Shown: piece by piece, positions 44,907 through 58,710 of the stretch
Layout of the letters: the number at the start of each line of letters is the position of its first letter
Position numbering within the stretch: position 1 is the first letter of the stretch
Assembly: GCA_030407315.1 (NCBI GenBank)
Contig: JALQPE010003002.1
Span: 1-64,000 of the forward strand
Reading direction: 5' to 3'
Source of the DNA: Asparagopsis taxiformis
Taxonomy: Eukaryota > Rhodophyta > Florideophyceae > Bonnemaisoniales > Bonnemaisoniaceae
Length of the DNA stretch: 64,000 nucleotides
Notes under the pieces: model-generated
What the model was told of the DNA's origin: nothing
The model's database searches: none
What the model saw: only the letters and a program-made list of their open reading frames with translations
Position numbers and translations under genes: made by a program

Positions 44907-45026
44907 ACATTCAGCACGAGCGATTCCCGAGTGATCCCTCACCTCAGTACTAAACTCGCCCGAAGCGACTTAGCTTCCCAGTTCGGGATGGGATGGGGCG
45001 CATGTCAGCTTGGTATGGCCGAATGT
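44907..45026 (-). rRNA. 5S ribosomal RNA copy 63
   Basis: Consensus; spacer allele A. Confidence 0.93.
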
Positions 45027-45528
45027 GCTTGCTCCACGTGCAAGCAGGTATTTCAATCTCACCGCAACAAAGCTCCACAATGTTACAAATCCCCCAACCA
45101 CAATCGTTCCCTCCATCCATCCATAAAAGAAATAGCGATATGTTGGCTGACCCTTTCAATGCCATCACGCACCTCGATTCCAATAAATTGCCGATCAGGT
45201 TGAAAATTGCATATCTTTTGCAGAATTTCGGCATTAAAAGTGGTCCCCCAAATGCCCTATGTCACTTGGCCAGTCAACAGCTCGGCATGGACCACAAATC
45301 CCAGAGGTGCAGAACGGAGTGGACTATTGGAATGGGCGAATCCAGGGGGTACTTTTCGTGATTCTCATAGGTACCCGCGTATAAAAGAAAACGGCAGAAT
45401 GAGCGGACAGGATTGAGTGCTGTGAGGGGGTCATAATGAGGATACTCCGCTGGGAAATATGAATGGAAGTGCAGGATGGGCTCCTGATGGCGCCAGAAAA
45501 ATAGTTTCGATGTGGAAGCAAAACAAAA

Positions 45529-45648
45529 ACATTCAGCACGAGCGATTCCCGAGTGATCCCTCACCTCAGTACTAAACTCGCCCGAAGCGACTTAGCTTCC
45601 CAGTTCGGGATGGGATGGGGCGCATGTCAGCTTGGTATGGCCGAATGT
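45529..45648 (-). rRNA. 5S ribosomal RNA copy 64
   Basis: Consensus; spacer allele A. Confidence 0.93.
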
Positions 45649-46150
45649 GCTTGCTCCACGTGCAAGCAGGTATTTCAATCTCACCGCAACAAAGCTCCAC
45701 AATGTTACAAATCCCCCAACCACAATCGTTCCCTCCATCCATCCATAAAAGAAATAGCGATATGTTGGCTGACCCTTTCAATGCCATCACGCACCTCGAT
45801 TCCAATAAATTGCCGATCAGGTTGAAAATTGCATATCTTTTGCAGAATTTCGGCATTAAAAGTGGTCCCCCAAATGCCCTATGTCACTTGGCCAGTCAAC
45901 AGCTCGGCATGGACCACAAATCCCAGAGGTGCAGAACGGAGTGGACTATTGGAATGGGCGAATCCAGGGGGTACTTTTCGTGATTCTCATAGGTACCCGC
46001 GTATAAAAGAAAACGGCAGAATGAGCGGACAGGATTGAGTGCTGTGAGGGGGTCATAATGAGGATACTCCGCTGGGAAATATGAATGGAAGTGCAGGATG
46101 GGCTCCTGATGGCGCCAGAAAAATAGTTTCGATGTGGAAGCAAAACAAAA

Positions 46151-46270
46151 ACATTCAGCACGAGCGATTCCCGAGTGATCCCTCACCTCAGTACTAAACT
46201 CGCCCGAAGCGACTTAGCTTCCCAGTTCGGGATGGGATGGGGCGCATGTCAGCTTGGTATGGCCGAATGT
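46151..46270 (-). rRNA. 5S ribosomal RNA copy 65
   Basis: Consensus; spacer allele A. Confidence 0.93.
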
Positions 46271-46772
46271 GCTTGCTCCACGTGCAAGCAGGTATTTCAA
46301 TCTCACCGCAACAAAGCTCCACAATGTTACAAATCCCCCAACCACAATCGTTCCCTCCATCCATCCATAAAAGAAATAGCGATATGTTGGCTGACCCTTT
46401 CAATGCCATCACGCACCTCGATTCCAATAAATTGCCGATCAGGTTGAAAATTGCATATCTTTTGCAGAATTTCGGCATTAAAAGTGGTCCCCCAAATGCC
46501 CTATGTCACTTGGCCAGTCAACAGCTCGGCATGGACCACAAATCCCAGAGGTGCAGAACGGAGTGGACTATTGGAATGGGCGAATCCAGGGGGTACTTTT
46601 CGTGATTCTCATAGGTACCCGCGTATAAAAGAAAACGGCAGAATGAGCGGACAGGATTGAGTGCTGTGAGGGGGTCATAATGAGGATACTCCGCTGGGAA
46701 ATATGAATGGAAGTGCAGGATGGGCTCCTGATGGCGCCAGAAAAATAGTTTCGATGTGGAAGCAAAACAAAA

Positions 46773-46892
46773 ACATTCAGCACGAGCGATTCCCGAGTGA
46801 TCCCTCACCTCAGTACTAAACTCGCCCGAAGCGACTTAGCTTCCCAGTTCGGGATGGGATGGGGCGCATGTCAGCTTGGTATGGCCGAATGT
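46773..46892 (-). rRNA. 5S ribosomal RNA copy 66
   Basis: Consensus; spacer allele A. Confidence 0.93.
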
Positions 46893-47394
46893 GCTTGCTC
46901 CACGTGCAAGCAGGTATTTCAATCTCACCGCAACAAAGCTCCACAATGTTACAAATCCCCCAACCACAATCGTTCCCTCCATCCATCCATAAAAGAAATA
47001 GCGATATGTTGGCTGACCCTTTCAATGCCATCACGCACCTCGATTCCAATAAATTGCCGATCAGGTTGAAAATTGCATATCTTTTGCAGAATTTCGGCAT
47101 TAAAAGTGGTCCCCCAAATGCCCTATGTCACTTGGCCAGTCAACAGCTCGGCATGGACCACAAATCCCAGAGGTGCAGAACGGAGTGGACTATTGGAATG
47201 GGCGAATCCAGGGGGTACTTTTCGTGATTCTCATAGGTACCCGCGTATAAAAGAAAACGGCAGAATGAGCGGACAGGATTGAGTGCTGTGAGGGGGTCAT
47301 AATGAGGATACTCCGCTGGGAAATATGAATGGAAGTGCAGGATGGGCTCCTGATGGCGCCAGAAAAATAGTTTCGATGTGGAAGCAAAACAAAA

Positions 47395-47514
47395 ACATTC
47401 AGCACGAGCGATTCCCGAGTGATCCCTCACCTCAGTACTAAACTCGCCCGAAGCGACTTAGCTTCCCAGTTCGGGATGGGATGGGGCGCATGTCAGCTTG
47501 GTATGGCCGAATGT
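47395..47514 (-). rRNA. 5S ribosomal RNA copy 67
   Basis: Consensus; spacer allele A. Confidence 0.93.
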
Positions 47515-48016
47515 GCTTGCTCCACGTGCAAGCAGGTATTTCAATCTCACCGCAACAAAGCTCCACAATGTTACAAATCCCCCAACCACAATCGTTCCCT
47601 CCATCCATCCATAAAAGAAATAGCGATATGTTGGCTGACCCTTTCAATGCCATCACGCACCTCGATTCCAATAAATTGCCGATCAGGTTGAAAATTGCAT
47701 ATCTTTTGCAGAATTTCGGCATTAAAAGTGGTCCCCCAAATGCCCTATGTCACTTGGCCAGTCAACAGCTCGGCATGGACCACAAATCCCAGAGGTGCAG
47801 AACGGAGTGGACTATTGGAATGGGCGAATCCAGGGGGTACTTTTCGTGATTCTCATAGGTACCCGCGTATAAAAGAAAACGGCAGAATGAGCGGACAGGA
47901 TTGAGTGCTGTGAGGGGGTCATAATGAGGATACTCCGCTGGGAAATATGAATGGAAGTGCAGGATGGGCTCCTGATGGCGCCAGAAAAATAGTTTCGATG
48001 TGGAAGCAAAACAAAA

Positions 48017-48136
48017 ACATTCAGCACGAGCGATTCCCGAGTGATCCCTCACCTCAGTACTAAACTCGCCCGAAGCGACTTAGCTTCCCAGTTCGGGATG
48101 GGATGGGGCGCATGTCAGCTTGGTATGGCCGAATGT
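48017..48136 (-). rRNA. 5S ribosomal RNA copy 68
   Basis: Consensus; spacer allele A. Confidence 0.93.
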
Positions 48137-48638
48137 GCTTGCTCCACGTGCAAGCAGGTATTTCAATCTCACCGCAACAAAGCTCCACAATGTTACAAAT
48201 CCCCCAACCACAATCGTTCCCTCCATCCATCCATAAAAGAAATAGCGATATGTTGGCTGACCCTTTCAATGCCATCACGCACCTCGATTCCAATAAATTG
48301 CCGATCAGGTTGAAAATTGCATATCTTTTGCAGAATTTCGGCATTAAAAGTGGTCCCCCAAATGCCCTATGTCACTTGGCCAGTCAACAGCTCGGCATGG
48401 ACCACAAATCCCAGAGGTGCAGAACGGAGTGGACTATTGGAATGGGCGAATCCAGGGGGTACTTTTCGTGATTCTCATAGGTACCCGCGTATAAAAGAAA
48501 ACGGCAGAATGAGCGGACAGGATTGAGTGCTGTGAGGGGGTCATAATGAGGATACTCCGCTGGGAAATATGAATGGAAGTGCAGGATGGGCTCCTGATGG
48601 CGCCAGAAAAATAGTTTCGATGTGGAAGCAAAACAAAA

Positions 48639-48758
48639 ACATTCAGCACGAGCGATTCCCGAGTGATCCCTCACCTCAGTACTAAACTCGCCCGAAGCGA
48701 CTTAGCTTCCCAGTTCGGGATGGGATGGGGCGCATGTCAGCTTGGTATGGCCGAATGT
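48639..48758 (-). rRNA. 5S ribosomal RNA copy 69
   Basis: Consensus; spacer allele A. Confidence 0.93.
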
Positions 48759-49260
48759 GCTTGCTCCACGTGCAAGCAGGTATTTCAATCTCACCGCAAC
48801 AAAGCTCCACAATGTTACAAATCCCCCAACCACAATCGTTCCCTCCATCCATCCATAAAAGAAATAGCGATATGTTGGCTGACCCTTTCAATGCCATCAC
48901 GCACCTCGATTCCAATAAATTGCCGATCAGGTTGAAAATTGCATATCTTTTGCAGAATTTCGGCATTAAAAGTGGTCCCCCAAATGCCCTATGTCACTTG
49001 GCCAGTCAACAGCTCGGCATGGACCACAAATCCCAGAGGTGCAGAACGGAGTGGACTATTGGAATGGGCGAATCCAGGGGGTACTTTTCGTGATTCTCAT
49101 AGGTACCCGCGTATAAAAGAAAACGGCAGAATGAGCGGACAGGATTGAGTGCTGTGAGGGGGTCATAATGAGGATACTCCGCTGGGAAATATGAATGGAA
49201 GTGCAGGATGGGCTCCTGATGGCGCCAGAAAAATAGTTTCGATGTGGAAGCAAAACAAAA

Positions 49261-49380
49261 ACATTCAGCACGAGCGATTCCCGAGTGATCCCTCACCTCA
49301 GTACTAAACTCGCCCGAAGCGACTTAGCTTCCCAGTTCGGGATGGGATGGGGCGCATGTCAGCTTGGTATGGCCGAATGT
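49261..49380 (-). rRNA. 5S ribosomal RNA copy 70
   Basis: Consensus; spacer allele A. Confidence 0.93.
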
Positions 49381-49882
49381 GCTTGCTCCACGTGCAAGCA
49401 GGTATTTCAATCTCACCGCAACAAAGCTCCACAATGTTACAAATCCCCCAACCACAATCGTTCCCTCCATCCATCCATAAAAGAAATAGCGATATGTTGG
49501 CTGACCCTTTCAATGCCATCACGCACCTCGATTCCAATAAATTGCCGATCAGGTTGAAAATTGCATATCTTTTGCAGAATTTCGGCATTAAAAGTGGTCC
49601 CCCAAATGCCCTATGTCACTTGGCCAGTCAACAGCTCGGCATGGACCACAAATCCCAGAGGTGCAGAACGGAGTGGACTATTGGAATGGGCGAATCCAGG
49701 GGGTACTTTTCGTGATTCTCATAGGTACCCGCGTATAAAAGAAAACGGCAGAATGAGCGGACAGGATTGAGTGCTGTGAGGGGGTCATAATGAGGATACT
49801 CCGCTGGGAAATATGAATGGAAGTGCAGGATGGGCTCCTGATGGCGCCAGAAAAATAGTTTCGATGTGGAAGCAAAACAAAA

Positions 49883-50002
49883 ACATTCAGCACGAGCGAT
49901 TCCCGAGTGATCCCTCACCTCAGTACTAAACTCGCCCGAAGCGACTTAGCTTCCCAGTTCGGGATGGGATGGGGCGCATGTCAGCTTGGTATGGCCGAAT
50001 GT
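49883..50002 (-). rRNA. 5S ribosomal RNA copy 71
   Basis: Consensus; spacer allele A. Confidence 0.93.
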
Positions 50003-50504
50003 GCTTGCTCCACGTGCAAGCAGGTATTTCAATCTCACCGCAACAAAGCTCCACAATGTTACAAATCCCCCAACCACAATCGTTCCCTCCATCCATCCAT
50101 AAAAGAAATAGCGATATGTTGGCTGACCCTTTCAATGCCATCACGCACCTCGATTCCAATAAATTGCCGATCAGGTTGAAAATTGCATATCTTTTGCAGA
50201 ATTTCGGCATTAAAAGTGGTCCCCCAAATGCCCTATGTCACTTGGCCAGTCAACAGCTCGGCATGGACCACAAATCCCAGAGGTGCAGAACGGAGTGGAC
50301 TATTGGAATGGGCGAATCCAGGGGGTACTTTTCGTGATTCTCATAGGTACCCGCGTATAAAAGAAAACGGCAGAATGAGCGGACAGGATTGAGTGCTGTG
50401 AGGGGGTCATAATGAGGATACTCCGCTGGGAAATATGAATGGAAGTGCAGGATGGGCTCCTGATGGCGCCAGAAAAATAGTTTCGATGTGGAAGCAAAAC
50501 AAAA

Positions 50505-50624
50505 ACATTCAGCACGAGCGATTCCCGAGTGATCCCTCACCTCAGTACTAAACTCGCCCGAAGCGACTTAGCTTCCCAGTTCGGGATGGGATGGGGCGCA
50601 TGTCAGCTTGGTATGGCCGAATGT
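50505..50624 (-). rRNA. 5S ribosomal RNA copy 72
   Basis: Consensus; spacer allele A. Confidence 0.93.
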
Positions 50625-51126
50625 GCTTGCTCCACGTGCAAGCAGGTATTTCAATCTCACCGCAACAAAGCTCCACAATGTTACAAATCCCCCAACCACA
50701 ATCGTTCCCTCCATCCATCCATAAAAGAAATAGCGATATGTTGGCTGACCCTTTCAATGCCATCACGCACCTCGATTCCAATAAATTGCCGATCAGGTTG
50801 AAAATTGCATATCTTTTGCAGAATTTCGGCATTAAAAGTGGTCCCCCAAATGCCCTATGTCACTTGGCCAGTCAACAGCTCGGCATGGACCACAAATCCC
50901 AGAGGTGCAGAACGGAGTGGACTATTGGAATGGGCGAATCCAGGGGGTACTTTTCGTGATTCTCATAGGTACCCGCGTATAAAAGAAAACGGCAGAATGA
51001 GCGGACAGGATTGAGTGCTGTGAGGGGGTCATAATGAGGATACTCCGCTGGGAAATATGAATGGAAGTGCAGGATGGGCTCCTGATGGCGCCAGAAAAAT
51101 AGTTTCGATGTGGAAGCAAAACAAAA

Positions 51127-51246
51127 ACATTCAGCACGAGCGATTCCCGAGTGATCCCTCACCTCAGTACTAAACTCGCCCGAAGCGACTTAGCTTCCCA
51201 GTTCGGGATGGGATGGGGCGCATGTCAGCTTGGTATGGCCGAATGT
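51127..51246 (-). rRNA. 5S ribosomal RNA copy 73
   Basis: Consensus; spacer allele A. Confidence 0.93.
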
Positions 51247-51748
51247 GCTTGCTCCACGTGCAAGCAGGTATTTCAATCTCACCGCAACAAAGCTCCACAA
51301 TGTTACAAATCCCCCAACCACAATCGTTCCCTCCATCCATCCATAAAAGAAATAGCGATATGTTGGCTGACCCTTTCAATGCCATCACGCACCTCGATTC
51401 CAATAAATTGCCGATCAGGTTGAAAATTGCATATCTTTTGCAGAATTTCGGCATTAAAAGTGGTCCCCCAAATGCCCTATGTCACTTGGCCAGTCAACAG
51501 CTCGGCATGGACCACAAATCCCAGAGGTGCAGAACGGAGTGGACTATTGGAATGGGCGAATCCAGGGGGTACTTTTCGTGATTCTCATAGGTACCCGCGT
51601 ATAAAAGAAAACGGCAGAATGAGCGGACAGGATTGAGTGCTGTGAGGGGGTCATAATGAGGATACTCCGCTGGGAAATATGAATGGAAGTGCAGGATGGG
51701 CTCCTGATGGCGCCAGAAAAATAGTTTCGATGTGGAAGCAAAACAAAA

Positions 51749-51868
51749 ACATTCAGCACGAGCGATTCCCGAGTGATCCCTCACCTCAGTACTAAACTCG
51801 CCCGAAGCGACTTAGCTTCCCAGTTCGGGATGGGATGGGGCGCATGTCAGCTTGGTATGGCCGAATGT
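51749..51868 (-). rRNA. 5S ribosomal RNA copy 74
   Basis: Consensus; spacer allele A. Confidence 0.93.
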
Positions 51869-52370
51869 GCTTGCTCCACGTGCAAGCAGGTATTTCAATC
51901 TCACCGCAACAAAGCTCCACAATGTTACAAATCCCCCAACCACAATCGTTCCCTCCATCCATCCATAAAAGAAATAGCGATATGTTGGCTGACCCTTTCA
52001 ATGCCATCACGCACCTCGATTCCAATAAATTGCCGATCAGGTTGAAAATTGCATATCTTTTGCAGAATTTCGGCATTAAAAGTGGTCCCCCAAATGCCCT
52101 ATGTCACTTGGCCAGTCAACAGCTCGGCATGGACCACAAATCCCAGAGGTGCAGAACGGAGTGGACTATTGGAATGGGCGAATCCAGGGGGTACTTTTCG
52201 TGATTCTCATAGGTACCCGCGTATAAAAGAAAACGGCAGAATGAGCGGACAGGATTGAGTGCTGTGAGGGGGTCATAATGAGGATACTCCGCTGGGAAAT
52301 ATGAATGGAAGTGCAGGATGGGCTCCTGATGGCGCCAGAAAAATAGTTTCGATGTGGAAGCAAAACAAAA

Positions 52371-52490
52371 ACATTCAGCACGAGCGATTCCCGAGTGATC
52401 CCTCACCTCAGTACTAAACTCGCCCGAAGCGACTTAGCTTCCCAGTTCGGGATGGGATGGGGCGCATGTCAGCTTGGTATGGCCGAATGT
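52371..52490 (-). rRNA. 5S ribosomal RNA copy 75
   Basis: Consensus; spacer allele A. Confidence 0.93.
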
Positions 52491-52992
52491 GCTTGCTCCA
52501 CGTGCAAGCAGGTATTTCAATCTCACCGCAACAAAGCTCCACAATGTTACAAATCCCCCAACCACAATCGTTCCCTCCATCCATCCATAAAAGAAATAGC
52601 GATATGTTGGCTGACCCTTTCAATGCCATCACGCACCTCGATTCCAATAAATTGCCGATCAGGTTGAAAATTGCATATCTTTTGCAGAATTTCGGCATTA
52701 AAAGTGGTCCCCCAAATGCCCTATGTCACTTGGCCAGTCAACAGCTCGGCATGGACCACAAATCCCAGAGGTGCAGAACGGAGTGGACTATTGGAATGGG
52801 CGAATCCAGGGGGTACTTTTCGTGATTCTCATAGGTACCCGCGTATAAAAGAAAACGGCAGAATGAGCGGACAGGATTGAGTGCTGTGAGGGGGTCATAA
52901 TGAGGATACTCCGCTGGGAAATATGAATGGAAGTGCAGGATGGGCTCCTGATGGCGCCAGAAAAATAGTTTCGATGTGGAAGCAAAACAAAA

Positions 52993-53112
52993 ACATTCAG
53001 CACGAGCGATTCCCGAGTGATCCCTCACCTCAGTACTAAACTCGCCCGAAGCGACTTAGCTTCCCAGTTCGGGATGGGATGGGGCGCATGTCAGCTTGGT
53101 ATGGCCGAATGT
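52993..53112 (-). rRNA. 5S ribosomal RNA copy 76
   Basis: Consensus; spacer allele A. Confidence 0.93.
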
Positions 53113-53614
53113 GCTTGCTCCACGTGCAAGCAGGTATTTCAATCTCACCGCAACAAAGCTCCACAATGTTACAAATCCCCCAACCACAATCGTTCCCTCC
53201 ATCCATCCATAAAAGAAATAGCGATATGTTGGCTGACCCTTTCAATGCCATCACGCACCTCGATTCCAATAAATTGCCGATCAGGTTGAAAATTGCATAT
53301 CTTTTGCAGAATTTCGGCATTAAAAGTGGTCCCCCAAATGCCCTATGTCACTTGGCCAGTCAACAGCTCGGCATGGACCACAAATCCCAGAGGTGCAGAA
53401 CGGAGTGGACTATTGGAATGGGCGAATCCAGGGGGTACTTTTCGTGATTCTCATAGGTACCCGCGTATAAAAGAAAACGGCAGAATGAGCGGACAGGATT
53501 GAGTGCTGTGAGGGGGTCATAATGAGGATACTCCGCTGGGAAATATGAATGGAAGTGCAGGATGGGCTCCTGATGGCGCCAGAAAAATAGTTTCGATGTG
53601 GAAGCAAAACAAAA

Positions 53615-53734
53615 ACATTCAGCACGAGCGATTCCCGAGTGATCCCTCACCTCAGTACTAAACTCGCCCGAAGCGACTTAGCTTCCCAGTTCGGGATGGG
53701 ATGGGGCGCATGTCAGCTTGGTATGGCCGAATGT
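53615..53734 (-). rRNA. 5S ribosomal RNA copy 77
   Basis: Consensus; spacer allele A. Confidence 0.93.
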
Positions 53735-54236
53735 GCTTGCTCCACGTGCAAGCAGGTATTTCAATCTCACCGCAACAAAGCTCCACAATGTTACAAATCC
53801 CCCAACCACAATCGTTCCCTCCATCCATCCATAAAAGAAATAGCGATATGTTGGCTGACCCTTTCAATGCCATCACGCACCTCGATTCCAATAAATTGCC
53901 GATCAGGTTGAAAATTGCATATCTTTTGCAGAATTTCGGCATTAAAAGTGGTCCCCCAAATGCCCTATGTCACTTGGCCAGTCAACAGCTCGGCATGGAC
54001 CACAAATCCCAGAGGTGCAGAACGGAGTGGACTATTGGAATGGGCGAATCCAGGGGGTACTTTTCGTGATTCTCATAGGTACCCGCGTATAAAAGAAAAC
54101 GGCAGAATGAGCGGACAGGATTGAGTGCTGTGAGGGGGTCATAATGAGGATACTCCGCTGGGAAATATGAATGGAAGTGCAGGATGGGCTCCTGATGGCG
54201 CCAGAAAAATAGTTTCGATGTGGAAGCAAAACAAAA

Positions 54237-54356
54237 ACATTCAGCACGAGCGATTCCCGAGTGATCCCTCACCTCAGTACTAAACTCGCCCGAAGCGACT
54301 TAGCTTCCCAGTTCGGGATGGGATGGGGCGCATGTCAGCTTGGTATGGCCGAATGT
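54237..54356 (-). rRNA. 5S ribosomal RNA copy 78
   Basis: Consensus; spacer allele A. Confidence 0.93.
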
Positions 54357-54858
54357 GCTTGCTCCACGTGCAAGCAGGTATTTCAATCTCACCGCAACAA
54401 AGCTCCACAATGTTACAAATCCCCCAACCACAATCGTTCCCTCCATCCATCCATAAAAGAAATAGCGATATGTTGGCTGACCCTTTCAATGCCATCACGC
54501 ACCTCGATTCCAATAAATTGCCGATCAGGTTGAAAATTGCATATCTTTTGCAGAATTTCGGCATTAAAAGTGGTCCCCCAAATGCCCTATGTCACTTGGC
54601 CAGTCAACAGCTCGGCATGGACCACAAATCCCAGAGGTGCAGAACGGAGTGGACTATTGGAATGGGCGAATCCAGGGGGTACTTTTCGTGATTCTCATAG
54701 GTACCCGCGTATAAAAGAAAACGGCAGAATGAGCGGACAGGATTGAGTGCTGTGAGGGGGTCATAATGAGGATACTCCGCTGGGAAATATGAATGGAAGT
54801 GCAGGATGGGCTCCTGATGGCGCCAGAAAAATAGTTTCGATGTGGAAGCAAAACAAAA

Positions 54859-54978
54859 ACATTCAGCACGAGCGATTCCCGAGTGATCCCTCACCTCAGT
54901 ACTAAACTCGCCCGAAGCGACTTAGCTTCCCAGTTCGGGATGGGATGGGGCGCATGTCAGCTTGGTATGGCCGAATGT
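54859..54978 (-). rRNA. 5S ribosomal RNA copy 79
   Basis: Consensus; spacer allele A. Confidence 0.93.
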
Positions 54979-55480
54979 GCTTGCTCCACGTGCAAGCAGG
55001 TATTTCAATCTCACCGCAACAAAGCTCCACAATGTTACAAATCCCCCAACCACAATCGTTCCCTCCATCCATCCATAAAAGAAATAGCGATATGTTGGCT
55101 GACCCTTTCAATGCCATCACGCACCTCGATTCCAATAAATTGCCGATCAGGTTGAAAATTGCATATCTTTTGCAGAATTTCGGCATTAAAAGTGGTCCCC
55201 CAAATGCCCTATGTCACTTGGCCAGTCAACAGCTCGGCATGGACCACAAATCCCAGAGGTGCAGAACGGAGTGGACTATTGGAATGGGCGAATCCAGGGG
55301 GTACTTTTCGTGATTCTCATAGGTACCCGCGTATAAAAGAAAACGGCAGAATGAGCGGACAGGATTGAGTGCTGTGAGGGGGTCATAATGAGGATACTCC
55401 GCTGGGAAATATGAATGGAAGTGCAGGATGGGCTCCTGATGGCGCCAGAAAAATAGTTTCGATGTGGAAGCAAAACAAAA

Positions 55481-55600
55481 ACATTCAGCACGAGCGATTC
55501 CCGAGTGATCCCTCACCTCAGTACTAAACTCGCCCGAAGCGACTTAGCTTCCCAGTTCGGGATGGGATGGGGCGCATGTCAGCTTGGTATGGCCGAATGT
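55481..55600 (-). rRNA. 5S ribosomal RNA copy 80
   Basis: Consensus; spacer allele A. Confidence 0.93.
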
Positions 55601-56102
55601 GCTTGCTCCACGTGCAAGCAGGTATTTCAATCTCACCGCAACAAAGCTCCACAATGTTACAAATCCCCCAACCACAATCGTTCCCTCCATCCATCCATAA
55701 AAGAAATAGCGATATGTTGGCTGACCCTTTCAATGCCATCACGCACCTCGATTCCAATAAATTGCCGATCAGGTTGAAAATTGCATATCTTTTGCAGAAT
55801 TTCGGCATTAAAAGTGGTCCCCCAAATGCCCTATGTCACTTGGCCAGTCAACAGCTCGGCATGGACCACAAATCCCAGAGGTGCAGAACGGAGTGGACTA
55901 TTGGAATGGGCGAATCCAGGGGGTACTTTTCGTGATTCTCATAGGTACCCGCGTATAAAAGAAAACGGCAGAATGAGCGGACAGGATTGAGTGCTGTGAG
56001 GGGGTCATAATGAGGATACTCCGCTGGGAAATATGAATGGAAGTGCAGGATGGGCTCCTGATGGCGCCAGAAAAATAGTTTCGATGTGGAAGCAAAACAA
56101 AA

Positions 56103-56222
56103 ACATTCAGCACGAGCGATTCCCGAGTGATCCCTCACCTCAGTACTAAACTCGCCCGAAGCGACTTAGCTTCCCAGTTCGGGATGGGATGGGGCGCATG
56201 TCAGCTTGGTATGGCCGAATGT
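56103..56222 (-). rRNA. 5S ribosomal RNA copy 81
   Basis: Consensus; spacer allele A. Confidence 0.93.
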
Positions 56223-56724
56223 GCTTGCTCCACGTGCAAGCAGGTATTTCAATCTCACCGCAACAAAGCTCCACAATGTTACAAATCCCCCAACCACAAT
56301 CGTTCCCTCCATCCATCCATAAAAGAAATAGCGATATGTTGGCTGACCCTTTCAATGCCATCACGCACCTCGATTCCAATAAATTGCCGATCAGGTTGAA
56401 AATTGCATATCTTTTGCAGAATTTCGGCATTAAAAGTGGTCCCCCAAATGCCCTATGTCACTTGGCCAGTCAACAGCTCGGCATGGACCACAAATCCCAG
56501 AGGTGCAGAACGGAGTGGACTATTGGAATGGGCGAATCCAGGGGGTACTTTTCGTGATTCTCATAGGTACCCGCGTATAAAAGAAAACGGCAGAATGAGC
56601 GGACAGGATTGAGTGCTGTGAGGGGGTCATAATGAGGATACTCCGCTGGGAAATATGAATGGAAGTGCAGGATGGGCTCCTGATGGCGCCAGAAAAATAG
56701 TTTCGATGTGGAAGCAAAACAAAA

Positions 56725-56844
56725 ACATTCAGCACGAGCGATTCCCGAGTGATCCCTCACCTCAGTACTAAACTCGCCCGAAGCGACTTAGCTTCCCAGT
56801 TCGGGATGGGATGGGGCGCATGTCAGCTTGGTATGGCCGAATGT
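56725..56844 (-). rRNA. 5S ribosomal RNA copy 82
   Basis: Consensus; spacer allele A. Confidence 0.93.
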
Positions 56845-57346
56845 GCTTGCTCCACGTGCAAGCAGGTATTTCAATCTCACCGCAACAAAGCTCCACAATG
56901 TTACAAATCCCCCAACCACAATCGTTCCCTCCATCCATCCATAAAAGAAATAGCGATATGTTGGCTGACCCTTTCAATGCCATCACGCACCTCGATTCCA
57001 ATAAATTGCCGATCAGGTTGAAAATTGCATATCTTTTGCAGAATTTCGGCATTAAAAGTGGTCCCCCAAATGCCCTATGTCACTTGGCCAGTCAACAGCT
57101 CGGCATGGACCACAAATCCCAGAGGTGCAGAACGGAGTGGACTATTGGAATGGGCGAATCCAGGGGGTACTTTTCGTGATTCTCATAGGTACCCGCGTAT
57201 AAAAGAAAACGGCAGAATGAGCGGACAGGATTGAGTGCTGTGAGGGGGTCATAATGAGGATACTCCGCTGGGAAATATGAATGGAAGTGCAGGATGGGCT
57301 CCTGATGGCGCCAGAAAAATAGTTTCGATGTGGAAGCAAAACAAAA

Positions 57347-57466
57347 ACATTCAGCACGAGCGATTCCCGAGTGATCCCTCACCTCAGTACTAAACTCGCC
57401 CGAAGCGACTTAGCTTCCCAGTTCGGGATGGGATGGGGCGCATGTCAGCTTGGTATGGCCGAATGT
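57347..57466 (-). rRNA. 5S ribosomal RNA copy 83
   Basis: Consensus; spacer allele A. Confidence 0.93.
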
Positions 57467-57968
57467 GCTTGCTCCACGTGCAAGCAGGTATTTCAATCTC
57501 ACCGCAACAAAGCTCCACAATGTTACAAATCCCCCAACCACAATCGTTCCCTCCATCCATCCATAAAAGAAATAGCGATATGTTGGCTGACCCTTTCAAT
57601 GCCATCACGCACCTCGATTCCAATAAATTGCCGATCAGGTTGAAAATTGCATATCTTTTGCAGAATTTCGGCATTAAAAGTGGTCCCCCAAATGCCCTAT
57701 GTCACTTGGCCAGTCAACAGCTCGGCATGGACCACAAATCCCAGAGGTGCAGAACGGAGTGGACTATTGGAATGGGCGAATCCAGGGGGTACTTTTCGTG
57801 ATTCTCATAGGTACCCGCGTATAAAAGAAAACGGCAGAATGAGCGGACAGGATTGAGTGCTGTGAGGGGGTCATAATGAGGATACTCCGCTGGGAAATAT
57901 GAATGGAAGTGCAGGATGGGCTCCTGATGGCGCCAGAAAAATAGTTTCGATGTGGAAGCAAAACAAAA

Positions 57969-58088
57969 ACATTCAGCACGAGCGATTCCCGAGTGATCCC
58001 TCACCTCAGTACTAAACTCGCCCGAAGCGACTTAGCTTCCCAGTTCGGGATGGGATGGGGCGCATGTCAGCTTGGTATGGCCGAATGT
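57969..58088 (-). rRNA. 5S ribosomal RNA copy 84
   Basis: Consensus; spacer allele A. Confidence 0.93.
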
Positions 58089-58590
58089 GCTTGCTCCACG
58101 TGCAAGCAGGTATTTCAATCTCACCGCAACAAAGCTCCACAATGTTACAAATCCCCCAACCACAATCGTTCCCTCCATCCATCCATAAAAGAAATAGCGA
58201 TATGTTGGCTGACCCTTTCAATGCCATCACGCACCTCGATTCCAATAAATTGCCGATCAGGTTGAAAATTGCATATCTTTTGCAGAATTTCGGCATTAAA
58301 AGTGGTCCCCCAAATGCCCTATGTCACTTGGCCAGTCAACAGCTCGGCATGGACCACAAATCCCAGAGGTGCAGAACGGAGTGGACTATTGGAATGGGCG
58401 AATCCAGGGGGTACTTTTCGTGATTCTCATAGGTACCCGCGTATAAAAGAAAACGGCAGAATGAGCGGACAGGATTGAGTGCTGTGAGGGGGTCATAATG
58501 AGGATACTCCGCTGGGAAATATGAATGGAAGTGCAGGATGGGCTCCTGATGGCGCCAGAAAAATAGTTTCGATGTGGAAGCAAAACAAAA

Positions 58591-58710
58591 ACATTCAGCA
58601 CGAGCGATTCCCGAGTGATCCCTCACCTCAGTACTAAACTCGCCCGAAGCGACTTAGCTTCCCAGTTCGGGATGGGATGGGGCGCATGTCAGCTTGGTAT
58701 GGCCGAATGT
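58591..58710 (-). rRNA. 5S ribosomal RNA copy 85
   Basis: Consensus; spacer allele A. Confidence 0.93.
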